The notes under the pieces were generated by a model. That model saw only the letters and a program-made list of their open reading frames with translations, did not search any database and was not told the origin of the DNA. Shown here piece after piece: positions 17,228 to 26,964 of a stretch of 61,585 nt of DNA. The first letter of the stretch is position 1. Each line of letters starts with the position of its first letter. Origin of the DNA: CALGLS01 sp047626155 (lineage in GTDB: Bacteria > Bacteroidota > Bacteroidia > Chitinophagales > Saprospiraceae); contig JBLHRR010000016.1 of the NCBI GenBank assembly GCA_047626155.1, forward strand, positions 1 to 61,585, written 5' to 3'. A program made the translations under genes and the position numbers.

Positions 17228-17821
17228 ATGTTCATCATACAAGAAATCCTCATTAGCGACGACATTATAGAAAAGCAATTTCTTTGCAACCTATCTGCCT
17301 GCAAGGGCGCTTGTTGTTGGGAAGGTGACTTTGGAGCGCCCCTCGAAGAGGAGGAGATTGAAATGCTGGAAAAAGATTACGAAGCCATCAAGCCTTTTTT
17401 AAGTGAGGCGGGGAAAGCGGTCATTGAAAAGGAGGGTAAATACAAGTGGTTTGAAGAGCCAAAAGAAAATGGAACACCATTGATAGAAGGAGCGGCTTGT
17501 GCTTATATGAATTACAATGAACTAGGCATTGCGCAATGTGGTATCGAACAAGCTCATAAAGCAGGAGCCACCGACTTCCTAAAACCTATTTCCTGCCACC
17601 TCTATCCTATTCGGGTCAACAAAGAAGAAGCGCTTTCTTTTGAGGCGTTGAATTACGACAAATGGGATATTTGCTCAGCGGCTTGTTCTCTTGGAGAGAA
17701 AGAGCAGTTGCCTGTTTATAAATTTGTCAAAAACGCGATCATCAGGAAATATGGCGCTGCTTTTTATGAGGAATTGGATGCGGCAGCGAAGTATTCGAGT
17801 GATTCGGGGAGTGGTGATTAA
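17228..17821 (+). CDS. DUF3109 family cysteine-rich protein
   Basis: A 197-residue cytoplasmic protein with a conserved set of cysteines: CNLSACKGACCWEGDFG near the N-terminus, CAYMN, CGIEQAH, SCHLYPIRV and CSAAC. This spacing is that of DUF3109/YkgJ-like proteins, thought to bind zinc or an iron-sulfur cluster; no reaction is known. It is the only plus-strand gene between gltA and ruvA, divergent from the small exported gene and convergent with sprA. The 3' flank carries repeat family D and a REP-like hairpin. Confidence 0.85.
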   Translation: MFIIQEILISDDIIEKQFLCNLSACKGACCWEGDFGAPLEEEEIEMLEKDYEAIKPFLSEAGKAVIEKEGKYKWFEEPKENGTPLIEGAACAYMNYNELGIAQCGIEQAHKAGATDFLKPISCHLYPIRVNKEEALSFEALNYDKWDICSAACSLGEKEQLPVYKFVKNAIIRKYGAAFYEELDAAAKYSSDSGSGD

Positions 17822-17840
17822 AGTTTTAAAGTCAAAATAC

Positions 17841-17897
17841 CAATCAAAACTTTCTACCGTGATTCCCGCGTTTCAGTTTTTTAATTTTGATTATTAC
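17841..17897. repeat. Repeat family D, copy 1
   Basis: A segment running from ATCAAAACTTTCTACCGTGA to TTTTTTAATTTTGATTATTA. It is about three-quarters identical to 36096-36149 and its outer words (ATCAAAA, TTTTGAT) are complementary. Both copies lie just past the stop of a plus-strand gene. Confidence 0.5.
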
Positions 17898-18013
17898 CAG
17901 CCCGACTGCGTCGGCGGGCGGGTTGATATTTTGATCATTAATCCTTCCTTCGAAATTCGATAAAATAGAAATGATCCACCCTCCCTTCCGAACGGGCTAC
18001 CAATAACGCAAAA

Positions 18014-18048
18014 CGACTACGCCCGGAACTTTGTCCTGAGCGTAGTCG
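18014..18048. repeat. REP-like hairpin
   Basis: A perfect 9-bp stem CGACTACGC / GCGTAGTCG (18014-18022, 18040-18048) with a 17-nt loop containing TTGTCCTGA. The words TCCTGAGCGTAGTCGAA occur widely in environmental bacterial genomes in my recollection. It sits between the convergent DUF3109 and sprA genes and may serve as their shared terminator. Confidence 0.55.
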
Positions 18049-18088
18049 AATGGAATGACTTTCGTCATCTGTGTTTTATAACACCAAC

Positions 18089-21000
18089 TTAATTCAGTGA
18101 GAACCGTATCGTGATTCCTCCTTGATTTGTTGTAATCGGGAAAGAAGCCGAGGTTGCCGGGATCACTCTTCTGTGATCGAAGAACAAACGAACGTTCAAC
18201 TGCTTATTGATGTCATAATCAATCGATGGAGAAATGGTCAGTGTCTTAGAACCTCGAGTTGGTTCAGCGATACCTTGGTCCAAACGGTGATTGATGGTCA
18301 CATCGTCTCTGTAAGAGAAATCGAAAGTGAAGTTCATATCATTTCCTTTGATTTCTTTTCCGTTTTTATCTTTAGCAGGCGTCTTACCTTTACTTGATTT
18401 CTTTCCTCTTCTTCCTCTCTTTTTCCTCTTCGGTCTTGCATTCTTAGGAAGCAAGAAATCTATGATTACGTTTTTCATGCTATAACCAAAACCAAAAACG
18501 AACTCAGAAGTTTTTGTTTCAGCCAACTGGTAATCAATATTGATACTCATGGCAAGGTTACGGGCTTTCTTATAATCGAAAGTGAAGCTCATGTCATTTT
18601 TCAACTTCATGTTTACCCCAATCAATGGAGAAAAGGCCTCGTTAATCGTCATTGCCGGAATTTCAAAACGAGAATAGAAGTTCCCCTGATCGTTCCTTCT
18701 GCTTAAAGCTTGATCGGTATTGAACTCCTGATTTGTCTGGAACGAGTTTACAGTTAAAGTCGACTTATATCCATGCGTTATAGCGACCGAACTGAAAATT
18801 TCTTTAAGCGCTTCGATCTTTCCAAGCCCCGTGTAGTTCAATTTCCAATTCAGCTTAGGCAATGTTTTGAATAGAATATTCTTTGCATAGTTTTCTCCTA
18901 TCTTCACCTTATTCACGTCTTGCCCGGTGTAAGCTGCCAGAAAGGCGGGGATCAGGACATCCTGCTGTGTACGCCCTAATCCATTGACATAACCACCAAG
19001 CACTGGGGGACCATATGACAAAGTAGTAACTTCACCAGTGACTTTATTAGTTTTGAAAAAAGTATCTGATACCGCATCTACGTCTTCCTTATGGGGTTCT
19101 GTAATACCCCACTCTGCGCCTAGTCTCTGAGAAATAATAACTCGATTGTCTTCAAATTCTGCGAACAAGCCTGTGATGTCGTCATTAAATAAGGTGTTCA
19201 TTGCAAAGTAAGAAGTGGTGAAAGACCCCATCTCTCGGTATGCTGCGTGTTCGATTTCTCCAATTGGCCGATCTCGATTTGGGTCAAGGATGTTACCCTC
19301 CTCGTCAAACTGATTTCCACTTCTATCTTTAAAATACACTCCACTATTTTGCCCTAAAGTTCGTCTTGCATCTACTTCGATTCTAAAGTCCTGGAACGGC
19401 TCTAGTGTCAATCTTCCGCTTATCGTTCGCGACTGGCTTTGTTCTACCAATTTGTTTTGGGCAGGATTGGTGGTAATCCAGCCTTTTTCAGCAGACTGAT
19501 TCAACCAATCATTGGATTTATCGTCTTCGGCAATGAAGGGTTGGAAGCCAGCTACAAAATCAAAACCCGGCCCTCCGAAACCATCTGACATTCCGAGGTA
19601 CTTTGAGGTGGGGGTAAAACCAGGTATCATCGTCCCTCTGCTTTCATCGAATTTCAGATTAGCTTTACGCACCATTAGTAAAGGACGAATCAGCGCACGT
19701 TCCAACTTGCTAGGCTCTCCATCTTTCTTCTTATCTTTTTTACCTTTCTTCCCACCTTTCCCTTTTTTACCACCTTTCCCTTCTGTTTTCACCTCTTCCG
19801 CCTCTTCATCCTTACCATTTTTTCCTCTTCCTTTCTTACCACCTTTCTCTGAACCGCCGTTTCTAGCCGATCTCTTGTTTCTACTATTTCTCCCCCTTCC
19901 AGGTTTTTTGTTGATCTTCTTGAGATACTTAGATTTGTTGTATAGCTTTTCAAAGCTAAAGTCACCTGTGACTCGCTTGGTGTTGCCATTTTGAATGATA
20001 TAGCCTAGGTCTTCATCGACATATAAATCGCTAGTTTCTTCTTCAGCCAGATTTGAATCGAAAGGATAAGGAGCATCCCAGCTGTAATCAGCATCGTAAT
20101 TTGCTTTCACGACCACCCAATCCAACATTTTTATCTTTTTAAGTGGCAAGGTGTAAACCACAGAGAAATTATGCGTGTAGGTTTCTGTTCGTCCTAGGTT
20201 CTGAACATTATTCCAAATCCCTTCATTGATTTCGCTACGTGATCGTTTTCTATTCTCATCGTCAATAGTTTCATATTCCTGCAATTCGTCAATAATGGAT
20301 CGATTCAAAGCCGAAAAATCAAATTTAAGTGCCTTCGTAAAATCCCAGGACAAGTTGTAATTCCTATCCCACGTAAACTTCTTGTTATAGAATGTATTAT
20401 AAAACGGATCTGTTCCGACAAAGCGATAAGTCGTTTCGCGAAAGCTACGATTCATATTACTGCTAAAACCATAAGTATTTGGCAGTGGATTAAAGTTGGC
20501 CTCCGTAATGAGTTTAAAGTGCTTATCTTTTTTGATCAGCTTTTTGAAAGGCGTGATGTAAGTGGCCGGTCGGGTATAATCGTAAGTTACGATACCACTG
20601 TAGGTTTTCAAGTCGTCCTTTTCCACAATTGGATCATGGCTACTGGTCTCCGTATAGGCATAGGTCAAACTGAAGTTTTCAATATTCCAGGGCATCGGTT
20701 TTTTGTCCTTATTGGTTCGGGTTTTCCGAACGTTAGACATATTAAAACTCTTGATTTCCACCTGATCAATAGCTTGTTCCCGTATGGAATCCCGATCTGT
20801 TTTGCTGTCTGCATTATCTAGTTTATCATCCAGCCTGATATCCAAATCATAAGGATCGTATTCAGGGATACTGACAAAGTTTGAATACTGCGCATAAACG
20901 GGGAGACTTAGTCCCCACTTTTCCGGAAAGAATTTACTAAGCTCGGCGCTAGCTGTAATATCATATTGATATTCTTTCTCTCGCGCTCTATCATTGACAC

Positions 21001-24000
21001 TCTCCTCAAGGCCTCCCCATCCTATGGTTGAACCTCTTACCGAAGCAGAAACGTTCATAAAGTCAGCCATCTGCAAGTCCAGACGCGCCAGACCTGCGGC
21101 TCCACCTCTTTCATCAATACCCGCCACTCGCAATTCATTAACCCAGATTTCTGCACATTGCGCCTTTTCTGACCTGTTCATAATTCCGATCATGACTCCT
21201 TTAACATAACCCAAATTCGGATTACCTTTCACACGAACCATTGTAACCTTAGATGGCTGACCGTCTCCTATATCTTCCAGCTCAAAAGTTTCGCTCAGAG
21301 ATATGCCAGCATCATTACGAGCCTGTTTTACAGTTTTCAAAAAATCGAAATTAATTTTCACGTCATTTTCTATCCTCCATACTTCCTCTTTGTATGCATC
21401 CGATTCCGGATTGACGATGCTTGCATCGCGCGACATGGTTAGCGGAATTTCATATTCGTAATAATTTTGTTCGTAATCAGAACCTAGCCGCATGAAAACG
21501 GAGAGGTCTCCATCCTCGATAACGGTTAAATCATTTTCCGGATTACTGGCTTCGGCGTGAACATACATTTGCAGGTTATCATAAACCCGCATGTCCAGAT
21601 TTATGATTTTATAAATTCCCCGGGCGTCATTCGGTTCCAGGTTACAGACCTCGAGCGCAAGGGATTGCTCATTCTGTAACTGATTCGGAAAAGTAGTGTT
21701 AGTAGACTGCTCTTGGGTAAGTCCTAACGGCAGTACATAACCGAATGGAATTTTACCTCCATTCTCTTCTATACTCACCGCATTCACATCGAATAAGGTA
21801 TTGGACTCTCCATCTTCTTGACCGATGGTTGCTCCTCCATCAGAAATATCTTCAAATACCTGAATCTCTCTTTGATATCTACGCCATTGATTTCTTACCA
21901 GTTCAAAACTAGCTAAACGAACATTGACCGGATCCGAGAAACCTTTCAAATACATTCGGATAAAGCGAATGGAACGGAAATCCTGAATACCTCCTACTCT
22001 TCCAGTGTATTGATCCAATGGAATTTTAAAGCGGTACCAAACTCTTTCTTCTCCAGTGCCAGATTGAGTAGGTCCGTGGATAGTATCTGTTACAAATTTG
22101 CTAAGTACCATTTCATCCCCTTGTCGTTGAACAGGAATACAATATTGAAAATAAGACTCGGTTTCATTTAGTGTATTGTCCTGATTAAGGTCTTCTGTGT
22201 CAGGATTTCTATTTCCAAGAACTGTTTGCCCACCTGTTGAAATAGGAGAGTTTCCTTCTGGATTATTAGCTGCTATATAACGATCTAATACAGGAGTTGT
22301 ATTAGGAAAAGTATCACTTCTTGGATTGACAAAGTTATCATTAGAGATATCGTCAATAATCGCATCTTTAGCGACTTGAGTCAATCCTGCAGAAGCAGTT
22401 ATGATATCCATATAACCTTTGAAGATCGTTTTTTCTCCTTCATCATCAACCCCGTCATAACCTATATCCTGTAATGGACGTTTATCCGGGTCGTTATCAA
22501 ATGCATTCGTAATCGCTTGTACACGTGGCACTCGTCCCCAACTAGTCACATCCATTGCTGTTGTTCCATTGGTCGTAATTCCGTTTTCAAAGAACTTTCT
22601 GGAGTCTCTCAAAATATCCTCAGAAATATTCCCAAGGTTGATACAAATTTCTCCATCACTAAAGGTACTATTTCCATCGCCCTGATTCATGTATGGATTC
22701 AGCATCCAAAATTCAAGGTATTCGATATTAGCCGCCTGAAAATCATTAGTAGTCAGTGCTCGCATGATTCCTCCCCATCGGGTGCCCGGTTGGCTCAAAC
22801 CTCCATCACTATCCAGTCCTGTGGAGTAGGCTGTTCCATCAGGAAGGTCAAAGTTATAAGGTCCTCTTCGGTTCGGATAATAAGCCAGGTTCAGTCCTTG
22901 TAATATTGAAGCTGTTCCAGGTAGGATGGTTCTGTTTGGGAAAACTTCATTCTGAGCAATATTCGTTGTATAAGGATTATCGTTGTTGTTTCCGGCAATA
23001 CTCTGATCCAATCTGAACCAGGCAAGTTGTGCCCGGTTCACCCCTCCTCTAATGTCATTTACCAGTTTGGATTCCGGAAAATCTGGGTTATTGTTCTGTC
23101 CATCGTTTTGAGGTACAGAAGCCAGTGTCCAGGCATTCGCTGGTACAGTCAATGTTGTTCCGTTGGTGGAACCTTCAAAATCATCTACGAAAACAACTCC
23201 TCCATCATCCCCCTGATCAATAGCTTTGGCGTGGCCTGGTCTTAGGGCTGCGGCCTCTGCCGTAAAGTTTATACTAGAAGCTTCTTTGGTATTAATCAAT
23301 GGAATTTTATCTACCAGCTTTGTTAGCCAAGGGGCCTCTTTACTATAATTTACATCTAAACCATAAATTTTATTACTAATAGGATCATCTCCAATATTCA
23401 CCTTTTGGGTAAAAGGTCTCTCAAAGAGATGCATGTAAGTTCCCCCTATATTTAGGTTTTTGCTAAATTCGAAATCTCCCCGAAGCCCTAATAGTGTTTT
23501 GGTTTGAAAACCGAAAAGTGAATTATCCTCAAAGGATATATTAATAGGTGCTCCTGAATTTAGGATCGCATCGTTCAAAATCTTAACACGACCAATGTTA
23601 TAATCTACTTCATAATCAGAACCTTCAGTCAATAAAGTTCCTCCTGCCTGTATTTGAACAGAACCTTGCGGGAGATTAAAAGCACCCAGTGAAATTTCGG
23701 AAGAGACCGAAGATTTATAAGTTCCCTTCAGTGTAAAACGATTGAATTCCGGGTATTCCCTTGCTCTGGTTATGGTGGAATCGTAGAGCATTGGATAGGT
23801 ATATTTCTGAGCCAAGTTGGGATTACCAATGACTTCTTCCAGGGCAGAACCGAAAGGTTCCAATACGGGGAACATCACCCTTCCGTTATTGGGGTTAATG
23901 GTTATACCAGACACAAAATCGAACTGCCCATCGGGAAAGGGGTCTCCCAAGGTATTGAGCCGGTCGAGATTAAAAATCTGTAGCAATGGCTGATTAGATA

Positions 24001-25708
24001 TATTTGGTTCTGGGATAAAACGCTTCTGCCCTTCTCCTGGATCCTCATAGAAGATGTCAAAACGGAAATCTTCTTCAGATACCTGAAAGGCTCCGATGGA
24101 GTAAACGTTTTTCATCATCAAATCCCAAGCGGGTAAATCAATTCGTTGGGTTGTACTCTTCAACATTTTTACAAAAATAACCCCCAGTGTATCTGGACTA
24201 TAGTTATCATCTGCGAATTCCCCTACCTTAAATATTTCTCCATTATATTCATAAGTATAAGCAACTCCCAATACTTGATCAGGCTGAAGGTTTACGTTTA
24301 TGGAAACAAAGCCCAATTCGTTGTTAACAGAAAATTCATTAGAGCTCAATAAACGAGCAGATATCTTTTCGTAATCTTTTGTTTGATTGAACATGTATTG
24401 CCCTTCCAAAATTGATACACTGGCATCCAGCTGTCGGGCCCGAGGGTCCGTACGAAGTGCATCGTGCAAACTGTTGGCATCTTGATCTGTGGTTACGTTA
24501 CGTCCTGGAAGTGCTCGTCCACTAAAATCTTTATGTGCCGGAATTGGTGGCAATTGATATTGCGGATTATTATTGGTAATCCGAGTGGCTTCCCCAAGGT
24601 CGGCGAGGGCTACGATGTCTCTGACACCATTTACCTCATTACGATCATTGGTTACCCAAACTTGTATCTGGCTGATTCGGAAAAGACTGTTGATCTGTGG
24701 CATCGTTTCCAATGCCTCTTCAAATACGCTACGGGTGTAATGAGAGACAAAGAAGTGTCTGTTCTCGTCGTATTGATCAGCGCTCAGCTCAAACTCTTGT
24801 AATTGAGCACCTCCTTGAATCTGGATATTTTCTCTTTTCGATTTTTGCTGAGACGCCAGTGCCGTTAAGCGGAAGCGTCCAAATTGTAATTCTGTTTTCA
24901 ATCCAAACAAACTCTGCGCACCTTGTATCAAGGATCCTTTTAAAGGCAAGCTTACGTGACCGGCTTCTATACTTTTGACAATTTCGTCATCGCTAAAGTT
25001 GTCGGTAGAGTATTCGAGTTTCATCTGATTGTCAAAGTCAAATGTAGCTTGTGTGTTATAGTTGAACCCTAATTTTAGCTTCTCCCCGATCTGCCCAGTT
25101 GCACTCATCTGAATGGCCATATCAAAATCAAAACCTCCAGTCTTCTGCTGGCGAATGGTTCTGTTTGGGTCTTGAATTCTTTGGTAATCTACTCCGAAAG
25201 TCAGGTCGATGGTTCCTTGAGGTTTGATGTCTACTTTAGTTCCTCCGAATAAACGATTAACGATATCCCGGTCTACATCAATTTTTTCCAACGGATCGGC
25301 CAAACCACTATAGCCTTTACTACCGCTACTAACTCCGGCCAACTCCCTAAAGTACTGTTGGCGTTGTTCTTCTTCAGTATGTTTAAGATACTCTTCGAAG
25401 GTCATGTAAGTAGGCGTACGAAAGTAATCGTCTCCAATTCTTTCTGTTATTATGTACTTCCCCGTTGCTGGGTCGTACTCTACTTCCTGCTGAATGATAC
25501 TAGGGTCACTGAGATCAAAAGGGTTAGCGTTTGGATTGTTGATAAAATCCCCCGTTCTATCTTTGAGTGGGATGGTATCCGTTTCTATCAGAATATCAAC
25601 AATGAATGGATCAGCGAGGTTGGAACCGCCTGCAGGGTTAGTGGCAAGTATGCCAGACACCACTACGAAGAAGGTGAAACAGCTGAGGAGTAAATTTTTT
25701 ATTTTCAT
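18089..25708 (-). CDS. sprA: SprA, type IX secretion translocon barrel
   Basis: A 2,539-residue outer-membrane protein. A signal peptide covers about residues 1-23 (MKIKNLLLSCFTFFVVVSGI). SprA forms a giant 36-strand barrel that is the protein-conducting channel of the type IX system and is needed for gliding in Flavobacterium. Typical segments are GTIDLTFGVDYQRIQDPNRT, FGLKTELQFGRFRLTALASQQ, FVDDFEGSTNGTTL and AEIWVNELRVAG. Two Lys/Gly-rich insertions stand out: residues about 1926-1998 (including GKGGKKGKGGKKGKKDKKK) and about 2421-2449. They are probably loops and lengthen the protein slightly beyond the usual 2,300-2,500. ruvA lies upstream as in other members of the phylum. Confidence 0.95.
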   Translation of the reverse strand: MKIKNLLLSCFTFFVVVSGILATNPAGGSNLADPFIVDILIETDTIPLKDRTGDFINNPNANPFDLSDPSIIQQEVEYDPATGKYIITERIGDDYFRTPTYMTFEEYLKHTEEEQRQQYFRELAGVSSGSKGYSGLADPLEKIDVDRDIVNRLFGGTKVDIKPQGTIDLTFGVDYQRIQDPNRTIRQQKTGGFDFDMAIQMSATGQIGEKLKLGFNYNTQATFDFDNQMKLEYSTDNFSDDEIVKSIEAGHVSLPLKGSLIQGAQSLFGLKTELQFGRFRLTALASQQKSKRENIQIQGGAQLQEFELSADQYDENRHFFVSHYTRSVFEEALETMPQINSLFRISQIQVWVTNDRNEVNGVRDIVALADLGEATRITNNNPQYQLPPIPAHKDFSGRALPGRNVTTDQDANSLHDALRTDPRARQLDASVSILEGQYMFNQTKDYEKISARLLSSNEFSVNNELGFVSINVNLQPDQVLGVAYTYEYNGEIFKVGEFADDNYSPDTLGVIFVKMLKSTTQRIDLPAWDLMMKNVYSIGAFQVSEEDFRFDIFYEDPGEGQKRFIPEPNISNQPLLQIFNLDRLNTLGDPFPDGQFDFVSGITINPNNGRVMFPVLEPFGSALEEVIGNPNLAQKYTYPMLYDSTITRAREYPEFNRFTLKGTYKSSVSSEISLGAFNLPQGSVQIQAGGTLLTEGSDYEVDYNIGRVKILNDAILNSGAPINISFEDNSLFGFQTKTLLGLRGDFEFSKNLNIGGTYMHLFERPFTQKVNIGDDPISNKIYGLDVNYSKEAPWLTKLVDKIPLINTKEASSINFTAEAAALRPGHAKAIDQGDDGGVVFVDDFEGSTNGTTLTVPANAWTLASVPQNDGQNNNPDFPESKLVNDIRGGVNRAQLAWFRLDQSIAGNNNDNPYTTNIAQNEVFPNRTILPGTASILQGLNLAYYPNRRGPYNFDLPDGTAYSTGLDSDGGLSQPGTRWGGIMRALTTNDFQAANIEYLEFWMLNPYMNQGDGNSTFSDGEICINLGNISEDILRDSRKFFENGITTNGTTAMDVTSWGRVPRVQAITNAFDNDPDKRPLQDIGYDGVDDEGEKTIFKGYMDIITASAGLTQVAKDAIIDDISNDNFVNPRSDTFPNTTPVLDRYIAANNPEGNSPISTGGQTVLGNRNPDTEDLNQDNTLNETESYFQYCIPVQRQGDEMVLSKFVTDTIHGPTQSGTGEERVWYRFKIPLDQYTGRVGGIQDFRSIRFIRMYLKGFSDPVNVRLASFELVRNQWRRYQREIQVFEDISDGGATIGQEDGESNTLFDVNAVSIEENGGKIPFGYVLPLGLTQEQSTNTTFPNQLQNEQSLALEVCNLEPNDARGIYKIINLDMRVYDNLQMYVHAEASNPENDLTVIEDGDLSVFMRLGSDYEQNYYEYEIPLTMSRDASIVNPESDAYKEEVWRIENDVKINFDFLKTVKQARNDAGISLSETFELEDIGDGQPSKVTMVRVKGNPNLGYVKGVMIGIMNRSEKAQCAEIWVNELRVAGIDERGGAAGLARLDLQMADFMNVSASVRGSTIGWGGLEESVNDRAREKEYQYDITASAELSKFFPEKWGLSLPVYAQYSNFVSIPEYDPYDLDIRLDDKLDNADSKTDRDSIREQAIDQVEIKSFNMSNVRKTRTNKDKKPMPWNIENFSLTYAYTETSSHDPIVEKDDLKTYSGIVTYDYTRPATYITPFKKLIKKDKHFKLITEANFNPLPNTYGFSSNMNRSFRETTYRFVGTDPFYNTFYNKKFTWDRNYNLSWDFTKALKFDFSALNRSIIDELQEYETIDDENRKRSRSEINEGIWNNVQNLGRTETYTHNFSVVYTLPLKKIKMLDWVVVKANYDADYSWDAPYPFDSNLAEEETSDLYVDEDLGYIIQNGNTKRVTGDFSFEKLYNKSKYLKKINKKPGRGRNSRNKRSARNGGSEKGGKKGRGKNGKDEEAEEVKTEGKGGKKGKGGKKGKKDKKKDGEPSKLERALIRPLLMVRKANLKFDESRGTMIPGFTPTSKYLGMSDGFGGPGFDFVAGFQPFIAEDDKSNDWLNQSAEKGWITTNPAQNKLVEQSQSRTISGRLTLEPFQDFRIEVDARRTLGQNSGVYFKDRSGNQFDEEGNILDPNRDRPIGEIEHAAYREMGSFTTSYFAMNTLFNDDITGLFAEFEDNRVIISQRLGAEWGITEPHKEDVDAVSDTFFKTNKVTGEVTTLSYGPPVLGGYVNGLGRTQQDVLIPAFLAAYTGQDVNKVKIGENYAKNILFKTLPKLNWKLNYTGLGKIEALKEIFSSVAITHGYKSTLTVNSFQTNQEFNTDQALSRRNDQGNFYSRFEIPAMTINEAFSPLIGVNMKLKNDMSFTFDYKKARNLAMSINIDYQLAETKTSEFVFGFGYSMKNVIIDFLLPKNARPKRKKRGRRGKKSSKGKTPAKDKNGKEIKGNDMNFTFDFSYRDDVTINHRLDQGIAEPTRGSKTLTISPSIDYDINKQLNVRLFFDHRRVIPATSASFPITTNQGGITIRFSLN

Positions 25709-26161
25709 AATGCTAAAAAGTACGAGACTTTAGAAAGTAAACCTTCAGGAGTTACGAGCCTTTTTAATACAACCGATGAACCACAGCGACACAGTATAAT
25801 GTAACAATACTGTTGGGGATATATCCATAGGGACAATCCGCTGGTTCGGTTTGAGTAGAAAGAGCAAGTTTCCTATTTTGGGTTTGGTTAATTGTGTCTA
25901 CAAAAGACAAGAGAATAACGTGTCTTAAGGTATATATTTGTCCACTATCATTTATTTAACATGTTTTGAGCGAAATACTTTTTCATCATTCGAAATGACT
26001 CCTCTTTATTAGCATTCAATAGTATTACGCACAAAAATAGACTTAGGAGTAAACATTTTCACCTTATCTCCTACGGGGAAAGGTATTTTTTGTTTACCAG
26101 TAAAGTCTCAGGCATCTACAAAGATGTTTGAGGCAAATGGTTGCTGTTATGTTGAAATAAA
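25709..26161. other. 453-bp sprA upstream region
   Basis: This gap between ruvA and sprA should hold the sprA promoter and leader. A weak stem AGGCATCT / AGATG near 26110-26135 could end ruvA transcription. I see no ORF or repeat. Confidence 0.4.
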
Positions 26162-26755
26162 TCAGGAAAGCTGTTTCAGGGCAATTTTTATCAATCCTTC
26201 CACATTTAAAATGTCATCCCGTTCCTTCAGAATTTGATTTAAGGCTTTTTGCACCTTGATTTTCTGAAAACCTAAGGCTGTCAATGCAGATAACGCTTCA
26301 TCTCTTAAAGTATTGTTAACAGGCGTTAGTGTAAATGCCCCATCTCCCCCTTCTTTGATCATTTTATCCTTCAGATCAAGGATAACTCGTTTGGCTGTCT
26401 TGGGCCCTACACCCTTCACCTTATTAAAGGCTTGCACATTTTCACTGATAATCGCTGATCTTACCTCCTCAGCTGTCATTGTTGACAAAGTTACCTGCGC
26501 AGTAGCCGGCCCAATACCAGAAACCGAAAGTAACTGCTTGAATATTCGCCGTTCTGCTTCTTCTGCAAAACCAAATAGGGTCTGGCTATCTTCCTTCACA
26601 TGCAGATAGGTATGAATTTTAATTTTCTCCAATTTCTCTATCTGACTGTAGGTTTGTAGGGTGATATTTACCTTATACCCTATACCTCCGCTCGTTTCTA
26701 CCACGATGTAAGTGGGGCTTTTAAAAGCGATTAGTCCTTTTAGGAATACAATCAT
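26162..26755 (-). CDS. ruvA: Holliday junction branch migration protein RuvA
   Basis: A 197-residue DNA-binding protein that tetramerises on Holliday junctions and loads the RuvB motor. The N-terminal OB domain starts with MIVFLKGLIAFKSPTYIVVE. The two helix-hairpin-helix motifs are LLSVSGIGPATAQVTLS and FNKVKGVGPKTAKRVILDLKDK. The C-terminal domain that contacts RuvB is at about 150-197 (RDEALSALTALGFQ). Length is typical. ruvB and ruvC are not in view. Linkage to sprA is normal in Bacteroidota. Confidence 0.95.
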   Translation of the reverse strand: MIVFLKGLIAFKSPTYIVVETSGGIGYKVNITLQTYSQIEKLEKIKIHTYLHVKEDSQTLFGFAEEAERRIFKQLLSVSGIGPATAQVTLSTMTAEEVRSAIISENVQAFNKVKGVGPKTAKRVILDLKDKMIKEGGDGAFTLTPVNNTLRDEALSALTALGFQKIKVQKALNQILKERDDILNVEGLIKIALKQLS

Positions 26756-26785
26756 AGGTCAATTTTGGTGAATGAATATCCGATT

Positions 26786-26818
26786 TTGCGGTGGCGAAGG
26801 TACAAATTTTTATATTTG
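26786..26818 (+). promoter_or_regulatory. Bacteroidota-type promoter candidate for purD
   Basis: TATATTTG at 26811-26818 fits the TAnnTTTG -7 box of the Bacteroidota primary sigma factor, and a TTG lies at 26786-26788. The spacer of 22 is a little long. purD starts 146 bp further on. Confidence 0.35.
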
Positions 26819-26879
26819 CGGGTAGTAAGGAAAGTGAGAATTAGATTTCATAAATTAAAGGCAACAGTTCGCTTCAGCA

Positions 26880-26914
26880 CTTTCGTATTTATAGGGAAGC
26901 CAACTGCTAACTGT
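26880..26914. repeat. Interspersed repeat family C, copy 2
   Basis: TTTATAGGGAAGCCAACTGC followed by TAACTG matches the right arm of the palindrome at 8581-8664 in most positions. The left arm is only partly kept (GGCAACAGTTCGCTTC at about 26860). Confidence 0.45.
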
Positions 26915-26964
26915 CGATAGCTAAAAGCCATCATACTCAATATATACAAATAAACAACCAATTA

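Noticed and set aside
18303..18450. Second protein start within the C-terminal part of SprA
   Set aside because: The Lys-rich stretch interrupts the barrel pattern but the frame stays open and strands resume afterwards.
19512..19994. A 160-residue plus-strand frame rich in Phe, Pro and Leu within sprA
   Set aside because: It mirrors the Lys/Gly-rich loop of SprA on the other strand; composition is explained by that loop.
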